Assembly: GCA_934153945.1 (NCBI GenBank)
Contig: CAKPFM010000003.1
Location: forward strand, 62,001-126,000
DNA from: an uncultured Bacilli bacterium
Lineage (GTDB): Bacteria > Bacillota_I > Bacilli_A > RF39 > UBA660
Direction: 5' to 3'
DNA: 64,000 nt
Made by a program: the position numbers and the translations under genes. Under the pieces are notes generated by a model. It was not told the DNA's origin. It made no database searches and worked only from the letters and a program-made list of their open reading frames with translations. Below are positions 1 through 8,477 of this stretch, piece by piece (position 1 is the stretch's first letter; each line of letters opens with the position of its first letter).

Positions 1-2
1 CT

Positions 3-1538
3 GGATACACATCTAGTTTTGATGAATTAGTTGATATAGAAATAAAATATCCCGATATAAATTGTTATTCAGGGCTATGTGATATAAATAAGAAGTTTAT
101 TGAAAAATATGGTTCTATTATTGATGGATTTAAAACTGATAAAATGATAAGAATAAATGCTGTAGATAATGTTACAATTAAAAACTTTTATATTAACAAC
201 AATACTTGGTATGGTATTAATGTTGTAGCCTATAATGGTGATAAATATCCTGAAAATATTTTAATTGAAAATGGCGAAATAATGGGTACTAAAGCTGCTG
301 CTATTAACGGAAGTAATATTACAGTAAAAAAAATGTATATTCACGACTATGGTAATGATGCATTCAAAATTGGTAGTAATCAATATATTATTTCAAATTA
401 TATAACTAGTGGTGGATTAGGAGATGGAGCTCATGCTGATGGTGCTCAATTAAGTTTTGGTCCTATTAATAATGTCAATTTTTTTGGAAATAGATTTGAT
501 ATGATCGGATTTAATTCAATTGATGGTAAAAAATATAAAGCAAATGCTATTTTCTTTTTATCATTAGAAAAAGGAGATGCAAGTAATATAAATATTAAAT
601 ATAATTGGATTAATGGTGGCGGATATACTGTATATTTTGCTGAAGCCGAAAATTCCAATTTAAGTAATATTACATTTCAAGAAAACATTATTGGAAATGG
701 ATATAGATTCGGATATTATTGTAATAATTATAATAAATTAATAAATGGTTATGATACGCAAATTTATATGGATGATGTTAATTTACCAAATATTGGTAGC
801 ATTGTATATTTAAATAATAATTCAATAATTAATAATTTAGATAAAGTTAATAATCAAATAAAGGTTATTGTAAATAGTTCTAACTATACTTCAAATGAAC
901 AAATAATATTAGTCAAGGTAGAATTATATGATTATAACAATAAACTAATAAGCAGTAAAAAACAAACTACAACATTGATAAAAAATATGAAGGGAAAAGA
1001 ATTTGCTAATAAACAAAATATATCATTTAATATGTTTCCAAAAGATATTAAAACAACACTAACAATTGATTTACCAAACGACATTAATGGGTATTATATT
1101 AAAACTACAGCATATAAAAATGATGAAAACGGTACAATTTTAAGAACTAGTAAAATAATTAATACAAAACCCGGCAATATTAAAAGCACTGAAAATGTAA
1201 ATAATAAACAAAATAATGCAAATATTAAAAATGAAGAAAACAATAATGTTAATAATGTAAACAATAAACAAAATAATACAAATATTAAAAATGAAGAAAA
1301 CAATAATGTTAATAATGTAAATAATAAATCAGAAGAAATAAAATCTAATAATAACACAAATGAAAATAATGTAATTGATAATTCTAATCTAGAAGCTAAT
1401 AATGATAAAACAGATAACAAAGAAATGATAATAAATGAAACAAATAATAATATTGATATAGATTTAATAGGAATTATAATAATTGCTTTTATAGAAATTT
1501 GTGTAGCAATCATAGTTATAATAAAACATAAGAAATAA
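3..1538 (+). CDS. Surface beta-helix protein with C-terminal membrane anchor (5' end outside window)
   Basis: The frame is open from the left edge. The first in-frame ATG (144) has no ribosome binding site and lies inside homologous-looking sequence, so the true start is outside the window. Residues corresponding to roughly 40-300 are short Asn/Ile/Gly-rich strands of the kind found in right-handed parallel beta-helices, including a HADGAQ motif common in carbohydrate-active beta-helix proteins. A linker rich in Asn, Lys and Glu follows, then a hydrophobic segment (DLIGIIIIAFIEICVAIIVI) and a short basic tail, as expected for a protein tethered to the membrane at its C-terminus and facing outward. 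No catalytic residues can be assigned. A polysaccharide-binding or -cleaving role is an inference from the fold. Confidence 0.6.
   Translation, partial: GYTSSFDELVDIEIKYPDINCYSGLCDINKKFIEKYGSIIDGFKTDKMIRINAVDNVTIKNFYINNNTWYGINVVAYNGDKYPENILIENGEIMGTKAAAINGSNITVKKMYIHDYGNDAFKIGSNQYIISNYITSGGLGDGAHADGAQLSFGPINNVNFFGNRFDMIGFNSIDGKKYKANAIFFLSLEKGDASNINIKYNWINGGGYTVYFAEAENSNLSNITFQENIIGNGYRFGYYCNNYNKLINGYDTQIYMDDVNLPNIGSIVYLNNNSIINNLDKVNNQIKVIVNSSNYTSNEQIILVKVELYDYNNKLISSKKQTTTLIKNMKGKEFANKQNISFNMFPKDIKTTLTIDLPNDINGYYIKTTAYKNDENGTILRTSKIINTKPGNIKSTENVNNKQNNANIKNEENNNVNNVNNKQNNTNIKNEENNNVNNVNNKSEEIKSNNNTNENNVIDNSNLEANNDKTDNKEMIINETNNNIDIDLIGIIIIAFIEICVAIIVIIKHKK
1201..1320 (+). repeat. Two tandem 60-bp direct repeats in the surface-protein linker
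   Basis: Units 1201-1260 and 1261-1320 differ at only two positions as I align them. They encode a 20-residue Asn-rich unit (NNKQNN..NIKNEENNNVNNV) repeated in frame. The length is a multiple of three, so slippage or recombination would change linker length without breaking the frame. Confidence 0.85.
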
Positions 1539-1615
1539 AGTTAATGCTTTATTTTTTTAGTTGATAAAAAATAAATTTTATGTTATTATAACTTACTAAT
1601 TAAGGGGTGTATTAC

Positions 1616-2443
1616 ATGGAAGATGTAATTAAAGATGCAAAATATTGTTTAAATATAATCAATGGATTCATTGATGGTAGAAGAAATTTTGGAAAAATAT
1701 ATAGAAATACTAATGAAAATTTATCTAAAATTTTTTCAAACTATAATTTTGAAAATAAAAATGTTTTAAGTGTTCTAGCATCAGGCGATCAAGTATTTTC
1801 AAGTTACTATTTAGGGGCTAATAATGTTGATACATTTGATTCAAATATACTGACATATTATTATTTTTTTCTAAAAAAATGGACTATTTTAAAAACTAGT
1901 AAAACATATATTCCAGCATCTAATAAAGAACTATTAGAAATCATTAAATTACATGATAATAGTGAGGAAGAAATTAATGCATCATATTTTTGGAAATATA
2001 CACTTTTAAATATTAACACTTCATTATATTATTCAGAATTATTTTATAAAGGTCTTGCTCTATATAAATTACCATATGAAAATGATATAAATAATCTAAA
2101 AAAAATTATTATAAATAAAAAGCCAAATTATAATAACTTCGATTTATTTAAACCAATAAATACTAATAAAAAATATGAAATAATTATTTTATCAAACATG
2201 TTGGAATACTTATATGATAATGAAGAAAATAAAAAAATATATAATATTACAGCTAGTAATATATATAATTTATTATAAGAAAATGGAATAGCCATATCAT
2301 CAAACATTATTGATTACAATTATCAAGGAAACAAAATATTTGAAAAACATCTAGAATACATTGAGGGACCACTTGATAAAAACAATATATACAATAAAAA
2401 TAAACCAATATGTTATGTTTATAAGAAAAGGAAAAATAAGTAA
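1616..2443 (+). pseudogene. Methyltransferase-like (DUF3419/BtaA-like) protein interrupted by in-frame TAA
   Basis: The start is ATG 1616, eight bases after AAGGGG; an upstream GTG at 1607 overlaps that site. A Rossmann-type SAM-binding region (NVLSVLASGDQVF, then a strand ending in VDTFDSN) resembles the DUF3419/BtaA group, where an ASGDN-like loop binds SAM. Translation stops at TAA 2276-2278, but the same frame then continues for 54 sense codons (ENGIAISSNI...) to TAA 2441-2443. That second stop overlaps the ATG of the next gene (TAATG), a normal translational coupling. The intact protein would have been about 275 residues. A recent nonsense mutation is the simplest reading; a sequencing or consensus error is the alternative. 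The substrate is unknown. Confidence 0.7.
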
Positions 2444-3561
2444 TGAAATTAGAAGATTATATAATTATTGCAAAATTAATAAATGAAAAAAAATATAATG
2501 ATATATATGTAAGGTATGGAAAGCAATGTTTTCTAGATTTTACTTCATATAGTTATCAAAAAGAAGAACTTAATAATTTATTAAAAAATGGCAGGTTTTT
2601 AGATATATATGAAAAATATAGTACTAGTACTTATAATAAATATCTTAAAAAAATGACAAAAATTGACATTAAAAATGAGTTGGGAAAAAATTCGATTAAA
2701 TACATTATCTTCGAAAATTTAAAAAATAAATTAAGATTAATAAAACAAAATACAGTTATTGGACTAGCTACACTATCGACGATTTCAATTTGTTTAGCAG
2801 CAGAAATATCAACAAGTTTTGATACAATTATAAATAATAATTCTATTAAATATGAAAATGAAATAAATGATTATAACCAAGAAATAAAAGAATATGCTGA
2901 ATACATTAAATCTTTAAAATTGAGTGATTTAGAAACAATTATAAAAGTAATTAATGATATGTGGTCTAATATTGATGGATACAAAACTCCTGATGACTAT
3001 GATATAATAGGATACCATAGATTATCACTTTATATTGATGGATATGGAGTATGTAGAAATATGGCAGATGATTTTACTGCACGTATTAATGCTATAAACC
3101 CGGATTATGAAGCATGTAACTTTTATGTATACATAAGCAATTCTGAATTAAATGATATTGAAAGAAATATCATTAATGAAAATGATACTGTAATGCAAAT
3201 CGATTCAGAAAATAAAAACAATTATATAAATGAATTTAGTAAAAAAATAATCGGTAATCATTTAGTCACTTGTATGAAAATAAAAAATGACAATGCTATA
3301 CTTATAGTAGATCCAACTAATCCATCAATAGGTTTATATCAAAATGGTAAAACATACATGTTTAATAATACAATTGATGGAATAGAAAATAAACCAGTGG
3401 GAAATATATTATCTGGAATTAAAAATAGAATTAACTATTTAAAAAAACTAAAAGATAGTTATATTATAAATAGTAATTATGATTATTTAAACAAAAAATA
3501 TAATATAGAAAATCAAAATAAGGCATTAAAAAAAATTAAAGAATATTCTAATAATAAATAA
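2443..3561 (+). CDS. Membrane-anchored transglutaminase-like (papain-fold) protein
   Basis: Residues 1-100 are a charged, mostly helical region. Residues about 105-122 (TVIGLATLSTISICLAA) form a single membrane segment. The C-terminal part carries a transglutaminase-like triad in the usual order: Cys in GYGVCRNMADDF, His in NHLVTCMKI, and Asp in LIVDPTNPSIG. This family includes proteases, amidases and cross-linking enzymes acting on the cell surface, and the substrate cannot be predicted here. The ATG overlaps the stop of the interrupted methyltransferase gene, so the two were probably translated together. A terminator hairpin follows immediately. Confidence 0.65.
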   Translation: MKLEDYIIIAKLINEKKYNDIYVRYGKQCFLDFTSYSYQKEELNNLLKNGRFLDIYEKYSTSTYNKYLKKMTKIDIKNELGKNSIKYIIFENLKNKLRLIKQNTVIGLATLSTISICLAAEISTSFDTIINNNSIKYENEINDYNQEIKEYAEYIKSLKLSDLETIIKVINDMWSNIDGYKTPDDYDIIGYHRLSLYIDGYGVCRNMADDFTARINAINPDYEACNFYVYISNSELNDIERNIINENDTVMQIDSENKNNYINEFSKKIIGNHLVTCMKIKNDNAILIVDPTNPSIGLYQNGKTYMFNNTIDGIENKPVGNILSGIKNRINYLKKLKDSYIINSNYDYLNKKYNIENQNKALKKIKEYSNNK

Positions 3562-3588
3562 AAACCTCCAATAAGGTTTTTATTTTTA
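3560..3588. terminator. Terminator between convergent genes
   Basis: The hairpin AAAACCT / AGGTTTT has a six-base loop and is followed by TATTTTTAT on the + strand. It is A-rich on the other side, so it can also serve the convergent gene ending at 3593. Confidence 0.7.
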
Positions 3589-3592
3589 TATT

Positions 3593-4510
3593 TTAAAATA
3601 AACTTTCTAATTTATTTTTATATTTTTTTGAAACATCGCCTATTGATTTAATAGCATCAATATTAAAATTATTTCCATGACTTGATCTAACAATATTATT
3701 TCTTCTAGATACATAACCATTAGTGATTAAAAAATTATTTGTTAAAAACATAGCATTATTTGTTATCAACAATTGTAATACTTTTAGATTGAGTTCAAAA
3801 TTTCTTGACAAATATTTAAATGAATCAACGTAAAATAATGATGACTCTTTATCTAGTATTCCTTTTAATAATTTAATAAGAGCGTCTGGTAATTCATCGC
3901 TGATACCATTTGTTATAGTTTTAACTACATTACCTATATTTTCTACTTCTTTGTAGTTTAGAATTTCATCAAATACATAAGGTTTATCATTATATTTTTC
4001 AAATTCAATTTCTAAATTTTCAGAAGAACAATTTCCAAGCTTAACTAATGCATTATAAGCCACATTATATTTTTTGACAATGTCATAATAATAATCATCT
4101 TCTATACTTATTTTTTTGGATAACAAATCTATATCAATGTCTTTAAAGTATTCAATAGCGCTACTAGTTATAAGTTTAATATCTTTGTTACTTAAAGGAT
4201 TTTTTAAGCCATATCTTTTATAATCAACACTAGCGGCAATTTCTAATAAACTATTTCTTATTCCAAGTACAACTAAATTTCCTATCTTATCATTTATATA
4301 AGGCTCATAGAAGTGTCCTTCTTCTATTACTGTACAAAATATAGCATTTATAAAATCGGTATCATTCCAATGTTTAATAATACTGTTTAGTTGTGATTTA
4401 ACATTTTCAATAATAGAATATAATCCATAATTAGAAAATTTTAATCTACTCAATTGTTTTTTCAAAATTTTTTGTATATAAATATCTATTTCATTTTCCT
4501 CTAACATCAT
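3593..4510 (-). CDS. Protein of unknown function (305 aa)
   Basis: I do not recognise this family. The protein is predicted to be soluble and largely helical, with no signal peptide, membrane segment or cysteine-cluster motif. The C-terminal third has an SRRNNIVRSSHGNN stretch that could be a loop or nucleic-acid contact, but nothing supports this further. The start is fixed by AGGAG six to seven bases before ATG 4510. It stands alone between a convergent terminator and the 2H phosphodiesterase operon, with its own ribosome binding site. Confidence 0.6.
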   Translation of the reverse strand: MMLEENEIDIYIQKILKKQLSRLKFSNYGLYSIIENVKSQLNSIIKHWNDTDFINAIFCTVIEEGHFYEPYINDKIGNLVVLGIRNSLLEIAASVDYKRYGLKNPLSNKDIKLITSSAIEYFKDIDIDLLSKKISIEDDYYYDIVKKYNVAYNALVKLGNCSSENLEIEFEKYNDKPYVFDEILNYKEVENIGNVVKTITNGISDELPDALIKLLKGILDKESSLFYVDSFKYLSRNFELNLKVLQLLITNNAMFLTNNFLITNGYVSRRNNIVRSSHGNNFNIDAIKSIGDVSKKYKNKLESLF

Positions 4511-4591
4511 ATAACATCTCCTAGACGTAAAGTAACATAAATTATATTTTTTGTCAAATAATTAAAAATATTCAAAGTAATAAAATTTCTA

Positions 4592-5125
4592 TTATTCAAT
4601 TTTAACTAATTTAGCAGGATAAATTTCATATAAACCAAATGTATCCACTTCTATTTCAAATGGAATAAAGTTTTGTAATATTTTTTCTTTCATTGAAATT
4701 ATTTTATTATAATCTTTATCAATATGAATAGTAATATGAAAATTAAAATTATTAGGATTGTACTTTTCACTTGGTAAAATTTCATATATTTTTTGTTGTA
4801 ATAATTTCAATTCTTCATTATCTTCAATACTAAAATATAATACATAACTATTTTCTTTACCATTCATTATTTCTATATCATTTATTAGTATTTTTAGTTT
4901 AGGATATTCTATCTTTGATAGTTCATCAATAACTTTCTCTTTACAAGAAATATCCCATGCTGACAAAGTAAAGTGATAAGGAAGTGTATCTGCTTCTTCA
5001 CGATTATTAACGTTTTTTCCAAATGGAACTTTGCATAATTTATCATTTATTTCTTTTGTATAATGTTCTATTTTTTCTAAACTAATATCATTAAAAACAG
5101 AAATAAAAGTTATCCTTTCATTCAT
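4592..5125 (-). CDS. 2H phosphodiesterase (2'-5' RNA ligase family)
   Basis: The two signature HxTx motifs are present: HFTLS in the first half and HITIHI in the second, about 85 residues apart, as in 2H phosphodiesterases (ThpR/LigT, YjcG). These enzymes open 2',3'-cyclic phosphates or cleave 2'-5' linkages in RNA or nucleotides. The start at ATG 5125 is preferred over one six codons upstream because GGAG sits eight bases before it. It is the last gene of a three-gene operon with a YbaK-type deacylase and a Nudix-methyltransferase fusion, so an RNA or nucleotide repair theme is plausible. The substrate is unknown. Confidence 0.75.
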   Translation of the reverse strand: MNERITFISVFNDISLEKIEHYTKEINDKLCKVPFGKNVNNREEADTLPYHFTLSAWDISCKEKVIDELSKIEYPKLKILINDIEIMNGKENSYVLYFSIEDNEELKLLQQKIYEILPSEKYNPNNFNFHITIHIDKDYNKIISMKEKILQNFIPFEIEVDTFGLYEIYPAKLVKIE

Positions 5126-5155
5126 AAGTCCATCTCCAATCATTATTAGATTATA

Positions 5156-5698
5156 TTATTCTTTAGCTAAATTTTCTAAAATTTCTACATTGTTTAACTT
5201 TAATAAATATTTACTTGGTAATGAAATTTTTGACTTTTTTAATCCACTTCCACAGATAATTCTTTCAACTTCCAATACTTTAGGATCAATAAATAATTTC
5301 CAATCTTCTGGTAATCCTATTGGGTTAATACTTCCATATTCCATTTTAGTTTTTTCTAAAACATAATCAAGTGGAGCAACAGATACCATTCTAGAATTAG
5401 TATATTTTCTTACTGTAGAAGACATATTGTATCTATATCCTGTAGGGACTAACAATGCAACATAACTTTTATTTTCTCCACGCTTACATTCACATATTAA
5501 GCAATTAGCACCTATTTTAGCATCCACATTATAGTGTTCGAATAACTTAATACCATCCATAAATTCTGGATTTATTTCTGCGACTAAAAAATCACTTTTT
5601 TCTTCTGCAGAAAACAATTTATCTATACAATTATAAGTAGATTCTGCTACTAAATCTTTATTATCTTCTACTTTTTTAAATTCTAATTCATTATTCAT
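5156..5698 (-). CDS. YbaK/ProX-type aminoacyl-tRNA deacylase domain protein
   Basis: The C-terminal half has the YbaK/EbsC pattern: GSINPIGLPE, then a strand with FIDPKV, then IICGSGLKKSKISLP. In the family these loops form the aminoacyl-tRNA binding pocket of enzymes that hydrolyse mischarged tRNA (Ala-tRNAPro, Cys-tRNAPro and others). The 180-residue length fits a stand-alone editing domain. ATG 5698 is preceded by GGAG. It is the middle gene of the operon, 30 bp upstream of the 2H phosphodiesterase. The specificity cannot be read from the sequence. Confidence 0.75.
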   Translation of the reverse strand: MNNELEFKKVEDNKDLVAESTYNCIDKLFSAEEKSDFLVAEINPEFMDGIKLFEHYNVDAKIGANCLICECKRGENKSYVALLVPTGYRYNMSSTVRKYTNSRMVSVAPLDYVLEKTKMEYGSINPIGLPEDWKLFIDPKVLEVERIICGSGLKKSKISLPSKYLLKLNNVEILENLAKE

Positions 5699-5722
5699 TT
5701 TCTCATCTCCATAATTTCTATA

Positions 5723-6826
5723 TCAATTTCTTATTACTTTAATTTGATATAACACTTTAGGTTTTGAATATTCTTCCTCATTTCTTGTCATAGAAGTTTC
5801 AAATGACTCTAGTGTTCCAATAATACCAAAATATTTATTTATATCCTCTTGATCAAAAAATCTTTTTGTATAATCCCCCTCAAAGTAGAAATTATTTTCC
5901 AGTTTTTCACCAATTCCTGCACCAAAATTAAAGTCATTAACTGAAGCAACTCTTGATAATAAAATACCATTTTTCTTTAAAATTCTTCTTATTTCATTCA
6001 TGATATGAATAGTAGTCTCATTATCAAAATAATGTAAAGATAAGTCTGCTATTATTAATGAAAAACTTTCATCCTTAAATGGAGAATTATCTACCATATC
6101 TAAATACATAGTTTTACTTTTTGGAATACTATTCTTAATATTATTTAGTGCTTCAGTTGAAAAATCACAAGATAGTACATTATAACCCTTTTCAATTAAA
6201 TATAAAGTATCTGCACCGATTCCACACCCTAAATCTAATATCTCACTGTTTTTATTACTATCTAATACTTCATTATAATCATCTAGCCAATTATCGTATA
6301 CTGGTAATCCATTTCTTTTTTTAGACCAATTATTCCACATTTTAACATATCCGCAATCACTATCAATTATTTCTTTTTGCAAAATATTGTGATTTTTATC
6401 AACTATAAATTTAATTTTAAAATTACCATATTTAAAATATTTATTGTATTCAGATCGTAAAATATCAATACAAGGAAATCTCTTTTCTTGATTTATTAAA
6501 TCCTCTATTTCTATCCACATAGATTTATTTTCATCGAAATTATTTGGATTTCCTTCAAACTTTTTGCATATTATTACATCAAAATCAAAAATCATTTCTG
6601 GATATTCAATAACTAAATTACCAATATATTTTTGATCAGTTATTTGAATACCCGTTTCTTCTAAACATTCTCTAATAGAAGCAACAAAATTAGTCTCTCC
6701 ATTTTCAATTTTTCCACCTGGAATATCATAAAAACCATTATTTTTTTCAGTTAGATACTTAATTGCTAATACGTTGTTATCTTTAATTACAAAAGTTCTG
6801 ACAGCTTTTCTTATTGGTTTATCCAT
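5723..6826 (-). CDS. Nudix hydrolase fused to a SAM-dependent methyltransferase
   Basis: Residues about 8-130 form a Nudix domain with a complete box: GG-KIENGE, seven residues, then RECLEETGI (GX5EX7REUXEEXGU). Residues about 160-367 form a class I methyltransferase with motif I ILDLGCGIGAD, motif II CDFST and a later ADLSLHYF segment. Nudix domains hydrolyse nucleoside diphosphate derivatives and the methyltransferase uses SAM; the joint substrate is unknown. ATG 6826 follows GAGGTGG at five bases, while the upstream GTG overlaps that site. It is the first gene of the operon with the YbaK and 2H proteins. No frameshift is needed to join the domains, so the fusion is genuine in this sequence. 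Confidence 0.8.
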   Translation of the reverse strand: MDKPIRKAVRTFVIKDNNVLAIKYLTEKNNGFYDIPGGKIENGETNFVASIRECLEETGIQITDQKYIGNLVIEYPEMIFDFDVIICKKFEGNPNNFDENKSMWIEIEDLINQEKRFPCIDILRSEYNKYFKYGNFKIKFIVDKNHNILQKEIIDSDCGYVKMWNNWSKKRNGLPVYDNWLDDYNEVLDSNKNSEILDLGCGIGADTLYLIEKGYNVLSCDFSTEALNNIKNSIPKSKTMYLDMVDNSPFKDESFSLIIADLSLHYFDNETTIHIMNEIRRILKKNGILLSRVASVNDFNFGAGIGEKLENNFYFEGDYTKRFFDQEDINKYFGIIGTLESFETSMTRNEEEYSKPKVLYQIKVIRN

Positions 6827-6857
6827 ACTTACCACCTCAATATAATTTTACCATATT

Positions 6858-7184
6858 TTAAGTATTTATTGATAACAATGTTAAAGTTTCTTTGTCAAAT
6901 CTATTATCTTTTTTATTAGGAATTAGTTGCAATAAATTATTATCTTTATTTAATTCTTCTAAATTAAGTGACTTAATATTTAAATTATTTTGATTAATTT
7001 TATAAATTTCACTTAATGATTTTATATATTTTTCCATATCTTCTTTTATTTGATAATTAGATAATATTATATTTTTATCATTAGAATTTATTAAAATACC
7101 AAAATGATTTTCTCTAAACATATATTCTATATTTTCAAATTTTTTCTTTAGATAATATATCCAATAATCCATTCTTTTTAACAT
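6858..7184 (-). CDS. Small ORF of unknown function, possibly a remnant
   Basis: This is an open frame of 108 codons rich in Asn and Lys (a MDYWIYYLKKKF start and many ILSN/NIKS repeats), with no motif I recognise. There is no convincing ribosome binding site before either Met, and the frame upstream is closed. It lies in a decayed stretch downstream of tRNA-His together with other broken frames. It may be a remnant of a mobile or accessory gene rather than an expressed protein. Confidence 0.25.
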   Translation of the reverse strand: MLKRMDYWIYYLKKKFENIEYMFRENHFGILINSNDKNIILSNYQIKEDMEKYIKSLSEIYKINQNNLNIKSLNLEELNKDNNLLQLIPNKKDNRFDKETLTLLSINT

Positions 7185-7254
7185 AATAGGATTTCTTTTT
7201 TAGTTGTTCTAATTGTCTTAAATTATAAATAAATCTCATATCACTTTTATGGTT

Positions 7255-7714
7255 CTATGTATTTTCTTTTATAGTTAAATCTTTTATTTTTTCATCTGTT
7301 ATTTTTCTTTGATTTTTAAAATCTAATTCATTCTTTAATTCTATTTCTTCAACTATACCATCTACAAATGCTTTTTTAATTTTTTTCTCTTTTTGTTTTA
7401 ATTCATTAATTACTTTATTACATTTTTTAATTTTTTCTAATAATACATTAATTGTCTGTTAACTCATTCATTGTAATAGTACTTAAATCATCTTTATAAA
7501 ACGTTGTATCCTCATTATAACGGATTATTACTATTCCATTATAATTATTACTAATAATAACTTTATGTAGCTCAAATAGCCCTAAATTAGTATTTTCAAA
7601 TATTATGTTTTTACCTGATATATATTCTATATTTAACTTAATAATATTTTTAATCCTTAATATTTTATTTTTTATACACAAAAGTAATTTTAAATTTTCT
7701 ATGGACACATTCAC
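7255..7714 (-). pseudogene. Decayed ORFs, possibly a serine-recombinase C-terminal remnant
   Basis: Two minus-strand frames meet here. One spans 7448-7714 (88 codons, no ribosome binding site, unrecognised). The other runs from about 7459 to a TAG at 7255 with no start codon; it encodes a charged helical stretch (VLLEKIKKCNKVINELK, then KKAFVDGIVEEIELKN). That stretch resembles the coiled-coil tail of large serine recombinases, but this is only a resemblance. The position next to a tRNA gene fits the remains of an integrated element. Confidence 0.3.
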
Positions 7715-7743
7715 TTATAAATTCAACATCTTTGCAAAGAAAA

Positions 7744-7772
7744 AAGTCCATAATACCAAGTATTATGAACTT
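7744..7772 (-). terminator. Terminator downstream of tRNA-His
   Basis: On the minus strand AAGT-C-CATAATAC pairs with GTATTATG-A-ACTT around a three-base loop (13-bp stem with one mismatch). It is followed by TTTTTCTT, a textbook Rho-independent terminator for the tRNA transcript. Confidence 0.8.
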
Positions 7773-7809
7773 ATCTTTATTTAACACAAGGTGTGCGTAA
7801 ATTTCAATA

Positions 7810-7886
7810 TGGGGCGCGATAAGAGGATCGAACTCTTGCATAACGGAACCACAATCCGCCGTGTTAACCACTTCACCAATCACGCC
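7810..7886 (-). tRNA. tRNA-His (anticodon GTG)
   Basis: The cloverleaf folds on the minus strand. The 7-bp acceptor stem is GCGTGAT/ATCGCGC with one G-T pair, the D arm closes with GTG/CAC, and the anticodon stem GCGGA/TCCGT encloses loop TTGTGGT with anticodon GTG. The T arm is AAGAG-TTCGATC-CTCTT. The extra G at -1 (7886) is encoded opposite C73, as required for His-tRNA identity, and the CCA end is encoded at 7810-7812. A terminator follows 38 bases downstream. Confidence 0.95.
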
Positions 7887-7989
7887 ATGTAACTAACGTT
7901 ACAGCATATATTTTAACAATAAATTAACTTTTTTGCAACCCCTTTTTATTAATTTATAGTTATAATTTAAAAAATAGTTAATTACCTAT

Positions 7990-8016
7990 ACATAGTTGGG
8001 ATAAAACCATATTCTA
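7990..8016 (+). promoter_or_regulatory. Candidate mother-cell sigma-K/E-type promoter of the cotJ operon
   Basis: AC at 7990-7991, 16 bases, then CATATTCTA at 8008-8016 matches the sigma-K consensus AC-N16/17-CATANNNTA. Sigma-E promoters have a similar -10. It lies 18 bases before the ATG 8034 region, just ahead of the ribosome binding site, and the downstream genes are spore coat genes. The assignment is by consensus only. Confidence 0.45.
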
Positions 8017-8033
8017 TATTGGGGAGTGAAATT

Positions 8034-8468
8034 ATGTATAACTATAATTTAAGAAATGATTATTATAATTATAATAACAATAATTATAATCAACCAACAT
8101 ATACTGAAGATGCTAATCCTAATAAATTATATGATCCATATCAAGGATTTATTAGAGGAAACATGTTTAAAAATCTATACAATGATTATAAACTTAAAAA
8201 TCCAGTTGATTTTAATACACTATCTGAACAAGAACAAATGTTGATAATGATTGATTCATTGGGATTTGCAGCTTCTGATATTAGTCTTTATTTAACATTA
8301 TATTCAAATGATAGGGATATGATTGAACTATTTAATCAATATCGTAATCAATTAAAGGCAATAAGTCGTGAATATGAAGAAATGTATGGTCCATTAACAC
8401 TTTCTAGTGATGCTCTAAACAAATATCCATGGAGTTATAATAATGAGCCATGGCCTTGGGAAAATTAG
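8034..8468 (+). CDS. cotJB: CotJA-CotJB fused spore coat protein
   Basis: Residues about 55-145 match CotJB: a helix (LIMIDSLGFAASDISLYL), YEEMYGPL and the C-terminal WSYNNEPWPWEN signature. The preceding segment (PNKLYDPYQGFIRGNMFKNL) matches the repeated core of CotJA (Q-x-Y...aL..GT-lFpeL), normally a separate small gene upstream of cotJB. The first ~25 residues are Asn/Tyr-rich. ATG 8034 follows GGGGAGTG at five bases. A TTG 15 bases upstream is less likely. The products act in the mother cell and assemble in the spore coat with CotJC, whose gene starts 9 bp downstream. Sigma-E/K control is expected and a matching promoter is visible. Confidence 0.8.
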   Translation: MYNYNLRNDYYNYNNNNYNQPTYTEDANPNKLYDPYQGFIRGNMFKNLYNDYKLKNPVDFNTLSEQEQMLIMIDSLGFAASDISLYLTLYSNDRDMIELFNQYRNQLKAISREYEEMYGPLTLSSDALNKYPWSYNNEPWPWEN

Positions 8469-8477
8469 GAGGTTAAT

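Noticed and set aside
1201..1320. CRISPR-like repeats
   Set aside because: There are only two adjacent units without spacers, in frame within a coding region; they are a protein repeat.
1094..1513. 139-codon minus-strand ORF rich in Leu/Ile/Phe
   Set aside because: Antisense shadow of the AT-rich repeat linker and membrane anchor; no ribosome binding site.
144..1538. Start of the first gene at ATG 144
   Set aside because: No ribosome binding site, and the same frame is open to the window edge with protein-like sequence.
7665..7883. 72-codon minus-strand ORF over the tRNA
   Set aside because: It is the tRNA-His gene and its terminator read as protein.
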